A stretch of DNA of 64,000 bases from Streptomyces seoulensis (GTDB taxonomy: Bacteria > Actinomycetota > Actinomycetes > Streptomycetales > Streptomycetaceae). A program made the translations under genes and the position numbers. Shown here piece after piece: positions 44,500-52,828 of this stretch. The DNA is taken from positions 2,666,001 to 2,730,000 of the forward strand of contig NZ_CP032229.1 in assembly GCF_004328625.1 (NCBI RefSeq), in the 5' to 3' direction. Each line of letters begins with the position of its first letter. Within the stretch, counting starts at the first letter, position 1. The notes under the pieces are model-generated. The model was not told where the DNA came from and made no database searches. It saw only the letters and a program-made list of their open reading frames with translations.

Positions 44500-46094
44500 C
44501 GACCGCGACGCCCGCCTCCGCGACCTCGGTACTGGTACGGCTGAAGCTGTCCCTGCTGCGCAACGGGCTGCGCCAGTCCACGGGCCGGCGGGCCGCCTTC
44601 GTCGCCTCGGCGGTCCTCACCCTGGTCTTCGCGCTGCTGCAACTGCTCGGCTTCGTCGCCCTGCGCTTCCAGTCCCACCCGGAGTCCGTCGCCGTGCCCG
44701 GGGTCGCGGTGCTGGCGCTGGGCTGGGCGGTGATGCCGCTGTTCTTCCCCGGCGGCGACGAGACCCTCGACCCGACCCGCCTGGTGATGCTCCCGCTGCG
44801 CCCCCGGGCGCTGGTACGGGGGCTGCTCGCGGCCTCGCTGGTCGGCATCGGCCCGGTGTTCACCCTGCTGGTGCTGGCGGGCTGCGGGCTGTCGCTGGCG
44901 CACGGCGCGGGCTGGCCCTTCGCCGTGGTGGGGGTCGCCCTGGCACTGCTGACCTGCGTGGCACTGGCGCGGGCGGTCGCCGCGGCCAACGTCCGCCTCC
45001 TGACCAGCCGCAAGGGCCGGGACCTGGCCGTACTGAGCGGCCTGGTCATCGCCATCGGCGCCCAGCTCGTCAACTTCGGCGCTCAGCGGCTCGGTTCGGG
45101 CGGACTGGGCCAACTCCGGCCGGTGGCCGACGTACTGGCCTGGGTCCCGCCCGCCTCCGCACTGGCCGCGGTCCGCTCGGCGAGCGAGGGGTCGTACGGG
45201 GTGGCGCTGGCCCAACTCGCCCTGTGCGCAATGCTTCTGGCGCTGCTGATCGGGGCGTGGGCGCGGAGCCTGACCCGGCTGATGACGTCGCCGGACGGTT
45301 CCACGCTCCAGGCGGCCGACGACGGGGGCCGGGACCGCGCCTCGGCGGGGCTGGCCCGGCTGCTGCCGGCCGGGCGCACGGGGGCGGTGATGGAGCGGAC
45401 CCTGCGCTACATCTGGCGTGATCCGAAGACCAAGGCGGCGTGGGTGACCTCGCTGGCGATCGGGCTGATCGTGCCGGTGTTCAATGCCATCCAGGGCACC
45501 GGATCGCTGTACTTCGCGTGTTTCGCCTCGGGGATGCTCGGCATCCAGATGTACAACCAGTTCGGGCAGGACACCTCCGCGTTCTGGATGGTGGCGATGA
45601 CCGTCTCCTCCCCACGCGACGCCTACGCCGAGCTGCGTGGCCGGGCGCTGGCCCTGCTGCTGATCACGCTGCCGTACGCCACCCTCGTCACCGCGGTCAC
45701 CACCGCGCTGCTGGGCGACTGGTCCCGCCTCCCCGAGGTGCTGGGCCTCTCGCTGGCCCTGCTGGGCGCGATGCTCGCCACCGGCGCCTGGACCTCGGCC
45801 CGCTTCCCCTACTCGATACCGCAGGAGGGCCACAAGAACGTCGCCCCCGGCCAGGCGGGCCTCGCCTGGATCTCCATCTTCGGCGGCATGGTCGCGGCGG
45901 CCCTGCTCTGCTCCCCGGTCATCGCGGCGACGATCTGGCTCAACATCACCGACGGCGGCGCCCGCTGGTCCTGGCTCCTCCTCCCCCTGGGCGCCGCCTA
46001 CGGAGCGGCCCTCGCCCTGACGGGCCTCCGCCTGGCAGCCCCCAGGACGGCGGCCCGCCTGCCGGAGATCCTGGTGGCGGTGAGCAAGGGCTAG
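44496..46094 (+). CDS. ABC-2-like exporter permease
   Basis: A 532-residue membrane protein with about 12 hydrophobic segments, roughly two repeats of six (first half about 30-280, second half about 330-520). Before the second half lies MERTLRYIWRDPKTKAAW, typical of large ABC-2 permeases. It partners the ATPase encoded just upstream. Substrate unknown. A hairpin follows before the convergent GH87 gene. Confidence 0.87.
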   Translation: MTTATPASATSVLVRLKLSLLRNGLRQSTGRRAAFVASAVLTLVFALLQLLGFVALRFQSHPESVAVPGVAVLALGWAVMPLFFPGGDETLDPTRLVMLPLRPRALVRGLLAASLVGIGPVFTLLVLAGCGLSLAHGAGWPFAVVGVALALLTCVALARAVAAANVRLLTSRKGRDLAVLSGLVIAIGAQLVNFGAQRLGSGGLGQLRPVADVLAWVPPASALAAVRSASEGSYGVALAQLALCAMLLALLIGAWARSLTRLMTSPDGSTLQAADDGGRDRASAGLARLLPAGRTGAVMERTLRYIWRDPKTKAAWVTSLAIGLIVPVFNAIQGTGSLYFACFASGMLGIQMYNQFGQDTSAFWMVAMTVSSPRDAYAELRGRALALLLITLPYATLVTAVTTALLGDWSRLPEVLGLSLALLGAMLATGAWTSARFPYSIPQEGHKNVAPGQAGLAWISIFGGMVAAALLCSPVIAATIWLNITDGGARWSWLLLPLGAAYGAALALTGLRLAAPRTAARLPEILVAVSKG

Positions 46095-46109
46095 GGCCTG
46101 ACAGGACGC

Positions 46110-46154
46110 CCCTGGCGCGGGGCCGCCCCCTTGAGGGTGACCCCGCGCCGGGGG
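46110..46154. terminator. Bidirectional hairpin between permease and GH87 genes
   Basis: CCCCTGGCGCGGGG (46110-46123) pairs with CCCCGCGCCGGGGG (46141-46154), 13 of 14 positions, in the 75-base gap between two convergent genes. Confidence 0.75.
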
Positions 46155-46169
46155 AGCGTGGTACGGCGA

Positions 46170-49100
46170 CTACTGCACGTTGATCTTGAACGTGCTCGTG
46201 GTGTTGCGGATGTCCTGGGCGTTGCCGCTCATCCGCAGGTTGCGGAAGGTGGCCTCGCCCACCGCCGGGCCCTGACCGGGTTCGGGCAGCTCGTTGGCCC
46301 AGATGCCGAAGCCGGACTTGGCGTCGAACGCGTCACCGCTCTTCCTGGAGTTGGTGATGGAGATGTCCGTGAAGAGGGTGTCCTTGACCGGGAACTGCGG
46401 CTGGCCACCCACGTAGTTGGTCTGGAACATGACGCCTCCGTAGGTGGAGTCGTCGATGTCGACATCGTTGACCCTGATGCCCTGGAACACCTTCGAGGCG
46501 GAGAAGGCCCAGATGGCGGGGAAGACCTGCGAGCCCCAGAAGTGGCCGCCCGTCCTCTCCAGGGAGACGTTCTCGATCGTCGTCGGATCGGTGCCGAAGC
46601 CGTTCATCGGGTAGCCGAAGTCCAGCGACGAGATCGTGATGCCGGAGTACACCAGGGTGTCGGCCACCCGGATGTTGCGGAAGGTGTTGTTGTAGCCGCC
46701 GTAGACGGCGATCCCGGCTGCCCTCCAGGTGAGCGTGGACGTGAGGTTCTCGTAGAGGTTGTTCTTCTCGTCGGCGCCGCCGGAGTCGATCGCCGAGAAG
46801 AGCGCGAAGCTGTCGTCGCCCGTGGCGCGGGCGTCGTTGTTGACGACGTGGTTGTCGGTGGAGCCGTTCGTCATGTTGACGCCGTCGGCGAACGTGTCAC
46901 GGATGCGGGAGTTCTTGATGGTCATGTTGTCGGTGTTGGCGCCCCAGTAGAGGCACACCATGTGCTCGACCCACACGTTGTCGATGGTGATGTCGGAGAC
47001 GTTGGCGAAGTCGAACACCTTGCCCGGACCGTCGATCCGGGACGTGTAGTTGCCGAAGTAGGCGAAGCCGGCGAACGTCGAGCCCTTGGCGGTCGCGTCG
47101 GCCCGGAAGCCGATGTCGGTGTTCTCCTGCGAGGACGGGGCGTGGAAGCGGGTGAACCACGGCCCGGCTCCGACGATCTTCACGGCCTTGCCGTAGACCT
47201 GGAACTTGCTCGCGGTCTCGTAGTCACCGGCGGGAAGGTAGACCCCGACGAGCTTGCCGGTGGTGTCCATCCGGACCTTGTCGATCGCGTTCTGCACGTC
47301 CTGGTGGGTGAAACCCGCCGGGACGGCGTAGGCGGCGGGGTCCGGGTTCGCGGTGGCGGTCGCCTGCTCGGTGTTGACGAAGTCGATGGCGTAGGTGGAG
47401 GTGTTGGCGGCGTCCTTCTGCAGCCGGATCTTGGAACCGGCCGGCACGGTCTTGCCGAGCAGCAGGTTCGCCTCGTCGTAGATGTGGCGCGGGGCGCCGG
47501 AGCCGGGCGAGTTGCCGGGCGCCGTCTCGCTGCCGTACAGCCAGGCGTACTGCGCGGTGAGGTCGATGGCCTTGAGGAACTGGCCGTCGACGTAGACATT
47601 GAGCGTGGTGTTGGTGCCGTCCGGGATCGAGAAGCGGGTCACCAGGGTGCTGGTGGCCGCGCGGGTGGTCCACTCGACGTACTGGCCGGTCCCGCTGAGG
47701 GTCACCGCCTTGCGGCCGCTCGCCTCGCCGGCGATGTCACCGACGGTCCGGTTCGGACCGACGACCTTGGCGCCGCCGCCGACCGTGCCGTCCTCCGCCT
47801 CGTACATGTCGTACGGCATGTCGGCGCCGCGGCCGACGAACAGGGCCTGGGTCGTGGTGTTGTTGGTGCGCTTGACCGGCAGCTCGTTGGCGTCGTCGGC
47901 GATGACGGTCTTGACGGTGTACTTCCCGTTGACGGCCGTCCAGGAGCCGAGGGCGACCGGTGCGGTCGTCTGGCCCGCGGCGATGGTGCCGCTGTAGGAG
48001 CCGGTGAGCGTCTTGACGGTGGCGCCCTTGGAGTCCTGGATCGTCAGGGTCACGCCATGGGCACCCGAGGCGGAGGCCACGCTGCCCTGGTTCTTGATCG
48101 CGACGGTGAACCTGACGTCGTCACCGGCCGAGGCGCTGGAGGGGCTCCAGGCCACGGGGGCGGCGAGCAGGTCGGAGCTGGAGACGGGCTTGACGACGAG
48201 GGCGTCGGAGCGAATGTACACGTTGTTCGCGTCGTTCTGCTCGATGACGGTGTTCGACGGGTCCACCTCCGCGCCTACGGAGTAACTTCCGGCGTCCCGT
48301 GCCCCGATGCTCGCGGTGACCGTCTTCGTCTCACCTGCGGCCAGGGCGGGGACCGCCGCCGTGGCGACCTTCGTTCCCCCGAGGGTGAAGTTCAGGTCGG
48401 TGGCCTTGGCCGCCTTGCTGCCGCTGTTGGTGACGGTCGCGGTGAGGCTGATCGTGTCCGACTCGACGGGAGCCGACGGCGAGTTGGTGATTCCGGTGAC
48501 CCTGAGGTCCGGGTTCGGGGCCGGGGTGCCGATCACCTGGAACTCGGCGACCTGCGCACCGGGGGCACCGGTGTTGGAGGTGACCTTGAGCTGGATGTCG
48601 GCGGCGGCGCCCGAGACCGGGATGGTCACGCTGTTGCCGCTCGCGGGGTTGAACGTGTAGTCCTTCGCCGCGACGAGGCTGGTGAAGGTGGTCGCGTCCT
48701 GGTCCCGGCCGAGGACCTGGATGTTCTGCGTGCGCGTCGCCCACGCGGAGTCCGGGCTGAGCTTGACGACGACCTGGCTGAGGTCGGCGTTGGCGCCCAG
48801 CTTGGTGGTGAGGGTGGCCGGGTAGGCGCCGCCCGCGCTCTCCCAGTAGGTGCCCGTCTGGCCGTCGTTGGCGTTGGCCGCGACGAAGGTGAAGGTGGAC
48901 GAGGAGGCGTCGATGGGCTTGCCCTGCGCGAGGTTGGACCCGCCGCCGGTGGAACCGGTCCGGGTGACGCTGTTGCTCGCGCCCGACACGTTCCCGGCGG
49001 CGTCCTTCGCCTTCACGTAATAGGTGACGGTGGCGGTCGCGGAGGGGGTGTCGGTGTACGTGAGGGTGTCACCCGCGACGGACTTGACGACCTGGTTGTC

Positions 49101-50444
49101 GGCGTAGACGTCGTAGCCGGTGACCTTGACGTTGTCGCTCGACGCCTGCCAGGTGAGCTTCACGTCGCTGCCGGACTGCGTGTAGGCGAGGTTGCCCGGC
49201 GCGGTGGGCGCCTGCGTGTCGCCGCCCGAGCCCGTGCGGGTGACGCTGTTGCTGTTGGCGGAGACGTTGCCCGCGGCGTCCTTGGCCCGCACGAAGTAGG
49301 TGACGTCGATGCCGCCGGGCTGCGTGTCGGTGTACGTCAGGACGTTCCCGGCGACGCTCGCGCGGAGCTGGCCGCCCGCGTAGATGTCGTATCCGGTGAC
49401 GGCCGTGTCGTCGGTCGCCGCGCTCCAGGTCAGCTTGATCTGTCCGGAGGCCGGCTCGGTGTAGCTCAGGTTCGTCGGCGCGGTGGGCGCCTGGGTGTCG
49501 CCGGCCGCGGGTCCGTAGACCTCCAGCTCGGACAACTGACCCGCGGGCCAGGCTGAGTTGGCGGTGATCAGCACACGGACGTACCGCGTCGTGGTGGTGT
49601 CGAGGCTGATGGTCGCCGACTGGTCGGTGCCGCTGTCGAAGGTGTACGCCTTCGAGGCCGTCAGGTCGGTGAAGTTCTGGTTGTCGGTGGAGCCCTGGAT
49701 CTTGAGCGTCTGGCTGCGGCTCGGCCATCCGCCGGGCAGCCGCAGGGCCACCTGGTTCACCTTGACCGAGGACCCGAGGTCGACCTGAAGCCACTGCGGG
49801 AAGGCGTTGTTCCTGCTCTCCCAGTAGGTGGCCCGGTTTCCGTCACCCGCGTTGGCGGCGCCGTACACGTCGGCGTGCCCGCTCTCGGTGAACGACTTGC
49901 CCTGAGCCAGGTTGGGGGTCTGCGCGGCGGTGGTGAGGACCCGCATCTCGGCGAGCTGCGCGGTGGAGGCGACCGAGTTGGCCTGGAAGTCGGCGCGCAC
50001 ATAGCGGGCGAGGGTCGCGGGGAAGGAGACCTTCACGGTGTTGTCGTTGCCGGGACCGAAGACGTACTGCGCCGACGACTTGAGCGTGGCGAAACTCTTC
50101 CCGTCGGCACTCCCCTGCAGCGCCAGCGTCTGCCTGCGGGTCCGCCAGTGTTCGGGCAGCCGCAGCACGACCTGGCGGACGCGCTCGGCGCGTCCGAGGT
50201 CGGTCTGCACCCACTGGGCGGACTTGGTCCCGGCCTGCCAGTAGGTGTCGGGGTCGCCGTCGCCGACGTTGGCGGCGGCGTGGGTGTCGCGGGCGCTGCC
50301 CGCCGTGATCGCGGCGTCAGCGGCGGCGCCGGGACCGCCGGCCGCGTTGGCCGCTACGGCGGGCAGCCCTAGAACCATGACGGCGGAGGCGAGTGCAGCG
50401 GTCGCTGCACGGCGTCTCCACGATCTCGGCTTGCGTCGAGTCAT
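46170..50444 (-). CDS. Secreted GH87 alpha-1,3-glucanase/mycodextranase with carbohydrate-binding modules
   Basis: A 1424-residue exported enzyme. In order: signal peptide (1-35, ending VAANA-AGG); discoidin/CBM32-like modules (about 45-172 and 178-310); two fibronectin type III domains (about 315-500, each starting DTQAPTAP); a third discoidin module (about 505-640); two CARDB-like domains (about 645-880); a CBM35/6-like domain (about 885-1015); and a C-terminal right-handed beta-helix. The beta-helix carries Asp1187 (FADGVNMTNG) and Asp1210-Asp1211 (ATGDDSFALF), matching the catalytic Asp spacing of GH87. It probably degrades fungal alpha-1,3-glucan. ATG 50444. LacI-type palindromes lie upstream. 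Confidence 0.88.
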   Translation of the reverse strand: MTRRKPRSWRRRAATAALASAVMVLGLPAVAANAAGGPGAAADAAITAGSARDTHAAANVGDGDPDTYWQAGTKSAQWVQTDLGRAERVRQVVLRLPEHWRTRRQTLALQGSADGKSFATLKSSAQYVFGPGNDNTVKVSFPATLARYVRADFQANSVASTAQLAEMRVLTTAAQTPNLAQGKSFTESGHADVYGAANAGDGNRATYWESRNNAFPQWLQVDLGSSVKVNQVALRLPGGWPSRSQTLKIQGSTDNQNFTDLTASKAYTFDSGTDQSATISLDTTTTRYVRVLITANSAWPAGQLSELEVYGPAAGDTQAPTAPTNLSYTEPASGQIKLTWSAATDDTAVTGYDIYAGGQLRASVAGNVLTYTDTQPGGIDVTYFVRAKDAAGNVSANSNSVTRTGSGGDTQAPTAPGNLAYTQSGSDVKLTWQASSDNVKVTGYDVYADNQVVKSVAGDTLTYTDTPSATATVTYYVKAKDAAGNVSGASNSVTRTGSTGGGSNLAQGKPIDASSSTFTFVAANANDGQTGTYWESAGGAYPATLTTKLGANADLSQVVVKLSPDSAWATRTQNIQVLGRDQDATTFTSLVAAKDYTFNPASGNSVTIPVSGAAADIQLKVTSNTGAPGAQVAEFQVIGTPAPNPDLRVTGITNSPSAPVESDTISLTATVTNSGSKAAKATDLNFTLGGTKVATAAVPALAAGETKTVTASIGARDAGSYSVGAEVDPSNTVIEQNDANNVYIRSDALVVKPVSSSDLLAAPVAWSPSSASAGDDVRFTVAIKNQGSVASASGAHGVTLTIQDSKGATVKTLTGSYSGTIAAGQTTAPVALGSWTAVNGKYTVKTVIADDANELPVKRTNNTTTQALFVGRGADMPYDMYEAEDGTVGGGAKVVGPNRTVGDIAGEASGRKAVTLSGTGQYVEWTTRAATSTLVTRFSIPDGTNTTLNVYVDGQFLKAIDLTAQYAWLYGSETAPGNSPGSGAPRHIYDEANLLLGKTVPAGSKIRLQKDAANTSTYAIDFVNTEQATATANPDPAAYAVPAGFTHQDVQNAIDKVRMDTTGKLVGVYLPAGDYETASKFQVYGKAVKIVGAGPWFTRFHAPSSQENTDIGFRADATAKGSTFAGFAYFGNYTSRIDGPGKVFDFANVSDITIDNVWVEHMVCLYWGANTDNMTIKNSRIRDTFADGVNMTNGSTDNHVVNNDARATGDDSFALFSAIDSGGADEKNNLYENLTSTLTWRAAGIAVYGGYNNTFRNIRVADTLVYSGITISSLDFGYPMNGFGTDPTTIENVSLERTGGHFWGSQVFPAIWAFSASKVFQGIRVNDVDIDDSTYGGVMFQTNYVGGQPQFPVKDTLFTDISITNSRKSGDAFDAKSGFGIWANELPEPGQGPAVGEATFRNLRMSGNAQDIRNTTSTFKINVQ

Positions 50445-50476
50445 CGGGGGTCACACTCCCTGGTATACGCAGTTTC

Positions 50477-50713
50477 TTGCAATGTTTCATCGCAATGTTG
50501 CAGAGGGATAGTGCCTCGTCTACGGATGGTGCGACATAGATTTCCTCGGATACGCGCTTGCGTCTCAGCGCGTCAGGCAGCATGAAGCCGACCTTTACGC
50601 CATAGGGAGCGGTGAAATTGCCGTCGCAAGTGAACGCAATCAACGCAAGATCTTGCATAACGCGACGGCAGCAGAGAGTCCGATCTCCCCGCTGACCGCA
50701 CGCAAGAGCTTGC
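50477..50713. promoter_or_regulatory. Cluster of TTGCAA/GCAAG palindromes upstream of GH87 gene
   Basis: TTGCAATGtttCATCGCAA (50477-50495, one mismatch), GCAAGATCTTGC (50645-50656, perfect) and GCAAGAGCTTGC (50702-50713, outer five bases each side) resemble operators of LacI-family sugar regulators in Streptomyces, which are built on TTGCA half-sites. The 299-base gap is AT-richer than its surroundings and holds no convincing gene. Confidence 0.6.
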
Positions 50714-50743
50714 ACCACCCGAACAGGCGGGAGGGGGCTCGCC

Positions 50744-51604
50744 TCAGGGCGTCCCCAGCTCGCCCAGGAACTGGTCCAGTACTCCCTGCCAGGCCCCCGG
50801 CTGGTCGTAGTGGGGGACGTGGCCGGCGTCGGGGATCTCGGCGTAGTGGCCGTCGGGGAGGACGCGGACCATCTCCTGGGCCTCGGCCCGGCCCAGTTCG
50901 CCGTCGAGACCGCGGACGACGAGGGTGGGGCAGCGGACCTGGGTGAGTTCGTCCCAGTGGGCGTCGTGGACCCAGGACTCGCGGGTGCGGAGCATGCGGT
51001 CGGGGTCGAAGAGGGGGCGCCAGCCGTCGGCGGACTCGTGCATGACCTCGGCATAGAAGGCGCCGCGCGCGGGGTCGGGGCGTTCGAGGCGGGGATCGTC
51101 CTCGGCGAACCAGCGCCGGACGTCTGCGAGGGTGGCGAACGGCAGCGGCCAGGAGCGGAACCAGTCGGCCCACTCGGCCTGCGAGGCGGCGCCGAGCGCG
51201 GAGGCCCGCATGTCGCAGATGACGACGCCGCGCACCAGGTCCGGACGGCGGGCGGCCAGCTGCCAGGCGGTGAGCGCGCCCATCGCGTGGCCGACCAGGA
51301 CGGCGGGGGCGAGGGCGAGCTGTTCCAGCGCGGCCTCGGCGTCCTCGACGTATGCCTCGCGGGTGCAGGCTTCCAGAGGTGGCTGCGCGCTCTGCCCGTG
51401 CCCGCGCTGGTCGAGCGCGACCGCGCGGTACCGCCCGGAGAGCCCGCGCGCGGTGGACGCCCAGTGCGCGGCGCGCCCCATGAGGCCGTGAAGGAGTAAG
51501 ACACCCCCCGCGCCGGCGCCGGTCCCCTCCTTGGCCGGGTCCGCGAACTCCCACGCGGCCAGCCGCACCCCGCCCGCCCCTGTGACCTCGATACGCCGTG
51601 CCAT
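50744..51604 (-). CDS. Alpha/beta-hydrolase fold protein with Ala at the nucleophile position
   Basis: 286 residues. The fold is clear: oxyanion region LLLHGLMGRAAHW, the DQRGHGQS motif after strand 4, catalytic-acid region VVRGLDGELGRAE and the final His in DAGHVPHYDQPG. However, the nucleophile elbow reads GHAMGA, with Ala107 where Ser is expected, so ordinary esterase chemistry should be lost. Codon GCG versus TCG is one base change. ATG 51604 start. It lies downstream of dmdR1 on the same strand but is separated from it by 317 bases. Confidence 0.82.
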   Translation of the reverse strand: MARRIEVTGAGGVRLAAWEFADPAKEGTGAGAGGVLLLHGLMGRAAHWASTARGLSGRYRAVALDQRGHGQSAQPPLEACTREAYVEDAEAALEQLALAPAVLVGHAMGALTAWQLAARRPDLVRGVVICDMRASALGAASQAEWADWFRSWPLPFATLADVRRWFAEDDPRLERPDPARGAFYAEVMHESADGWRPLFDPDRMLRTRESWVHDAHWDELTQVRCPTLVVRGLDGELGRAEAQEMVRVLPDGHYAEIPDAGHVPHYDQPGAWQGVLDQFLGELGTP

Positions 51605-51882
51605 AGACCTGGCACCCCCCAGCTCCGCCTGCTTCGTACCGTTGTACCGCCGCTGTCGCTGTCGTGCTGTCGCCCTGGTGCTGCCGTCGCAGATTATCGA
51701 AAACTCATTCGACACGGGCGTTCGCTCCGCCAACACCCCTCGTTCGAGTGACACCGGAAGAGGAATGATCGCCACCGCCGAGGGGATCTTCTCTGGCGTG
51801 GGGGGACGGACCGCTCGGGGAAAAACGGTCCGGAGGGACTGACCCTGGGAGCTCGGGGCTCCGGGTCGGTACCGGGGAGGTG

Positions 51883-51915
51883 AGGCCCCGGCGCCGCGGC
51901 GGCGCCGGGGCCTCC
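51883..51915 (-). terminator. Strong 15-bp hairpin terminator of dmdR1
   Basis: GAGGCCCCGGCGCCG (51883-51897) and CGGCGCCGGGGCCTC (51901-51915) with a 3-base loop, 7 bases past the dmdR1 stop. The rest of the 51605-51921 gap contains a likely promoter zone for the hydrolase gene and nothing else recognised. Confidence 0.85.
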
Positions 51916-51921
51916 TCGCGT

Positions 51922-52614
51922 TCAGCGCTTGGCGACGAAGACGTGGGAGGCGACGTCGGAGGCCAGCTCGGCCGCCTCACCGCCGCTGCCCACCAGCACC
52001 CCGCCCGCCGACTCGGTCACGCTCACCACGGAGCCGGGCTGCACGCCCGCCCGCCGCAGCGTGTACATGAGCTGGGCGTCGGTCTGGATCGGCTCCCCGA
52101 TCCGGCGCACGACGACCGTCTTGCCGTCGGACCCGGGGTCCAGGTCCGCGAGCGAGACCATGCCCTCGTCCAGGAACGGGTCGGCGCCGTCCTTCTCGCC
52201 CAGCTCCTCCAGGCCCGGGATCGGGTTGCCGTAGGGCGACTCGGTGGGGTGGCGCAGCAGCTCCAGCACGCGGCGCTCCACCGCCTCGCTCATCACGTGC
52301 TCCCAGCGGCACGCCTCGGCGTGCACCTGCTCCCACTCCAGCCCGATCACGTCCACGAGCAGGCACTCGGCGAGCCGGTGCTTGCGCATCACGCGGGTGG
52401 CCAGCCTGCGGCCCTCGTCTGTCAGCTCCAGGTGCCGGTCGCTGGCCACGGACACCAGTCCGTCCCGCTCCATGCGCGCCACCGTCTGACTGACGGTCGG
52501 CCCGCTCTGGTCGAGCCGTTCCGCGATGCGGGCGCGCATGGGGACGACGCCTTCCTCTTCCAGTTCGAGGATGGTGCGGAGATACATCTCCGTGGTGTCG
52601 ATCAGTCCGGACAT
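51922..52614 (-). CDS. dmdR1: DmdR1, iron-dependent DtxR-family repressor
   Basis: A 230-residue metalloregulator that represses siderophore and iron-uptake genes when iron is bound. An N-terminal winged helix (about 1-73), a dimerisation domain and a C-terminal SH3-like domain (about 148-225) are present. All DtxR metal ligands fall at their classical numbers: Met10, His79, Glu83, His98, Cys102, Glu105, His106. This very strong similarity supports the name DmdR1 of S. coelicolor. ATG 52614. The opposite strand carries a long open frame, as reported for the adm antisense gene. Confidence 0.95.
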   Translation of the reverse strand: MSGLIDTTEMYLRTILELEEEGVVPMRARIAERLDQSGPTVSQTVARMERDGLVSVASDRHLELTDEGRRLATRVMRKHRLAECLLVDVIGLEWEQVHAEACRWEHVMSEAVERRVLELLRHPTESPYGNPIPGLEELGEKDGADPFLDEGMVSLADLDPGSDGKTVVVRRIGEPIQTDAQLMYTLRRAGVQPGSVVSVTESAGGVLVGSGGEAAELASDVASHVFVAKR

Positions 52615-52765
52615 ACGTGCCCCTCGATTACCTCTGCCGAAAAGCTCACCGCTCCCGGCGCGTGCGCTGGCCCAGAATCAATTCTGCCGGATACCACCGA
52701 CAATCGTGCCTCGCCGGGGAAACAGCGGGAACCGGCCGCGCTTCGGCCGGGTTGCGCGGGCCGTA

Positions 52766-52798
52766 TTGACACCACGCTGGTCCGGACCGCACGGTGAT
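52766..52798 (+). promoter_or_regulatory. Promoter with DasR-like (dre) operator before SIS gene
   Basis: TTGACA (52766-52771) forms a good -35. The dyad GCTGGTCCGGACCGC (52776-52790) contains TGGTC-n2-GACC, the core of the DasR site ACTGGTCTAGACCACT, and sits between the -35 and a possible -10 (GGTGAT, about 52793). DasR senses aminosugar phosphates, matching the downstream gene. Confidence 0.55.
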
Positions 52799-52828
52799 CC
52801 GCGACATCGACGCGCGAAGGGGTCCCGC

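Larger units (their letters stand above)
51880..52797 (+). other. Long open frame antisense to dmdR1 (adm-like candidate)
   Basis: An uninterrupted 305-codon frame covers dmdR1 completely on the other strand; its product is Ala/Gly/His/Leu/Arg-rich. High-GC codon bias alone creates such frames, but an antiparallel gene called adm has been reported at this exact locus in S. coelicolor. I see no convincing ribosome site at its first possible start. Treat as candidate only. Confidence 0.25.

Noticed and set aside
46131..49556. An 1141-codon plus-strand frame opposite the GH87 gene
   Set aside because: Val/Gly/Asp/Arg-rich shadow of a gene whose domains are well defined; no ribosome site and no recognisable fold.
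50317..50660. Minus-strand reading frame continuing over the AT-rich gap between the hydrolase and GH87 genes, with a non-biased amino acid composition
   Set aside because: Tempting because the gap is AT-richer, but it needs to run into the GH87 signal-peptide region, has no good start, and the gap is better explained as a promoter with operators.
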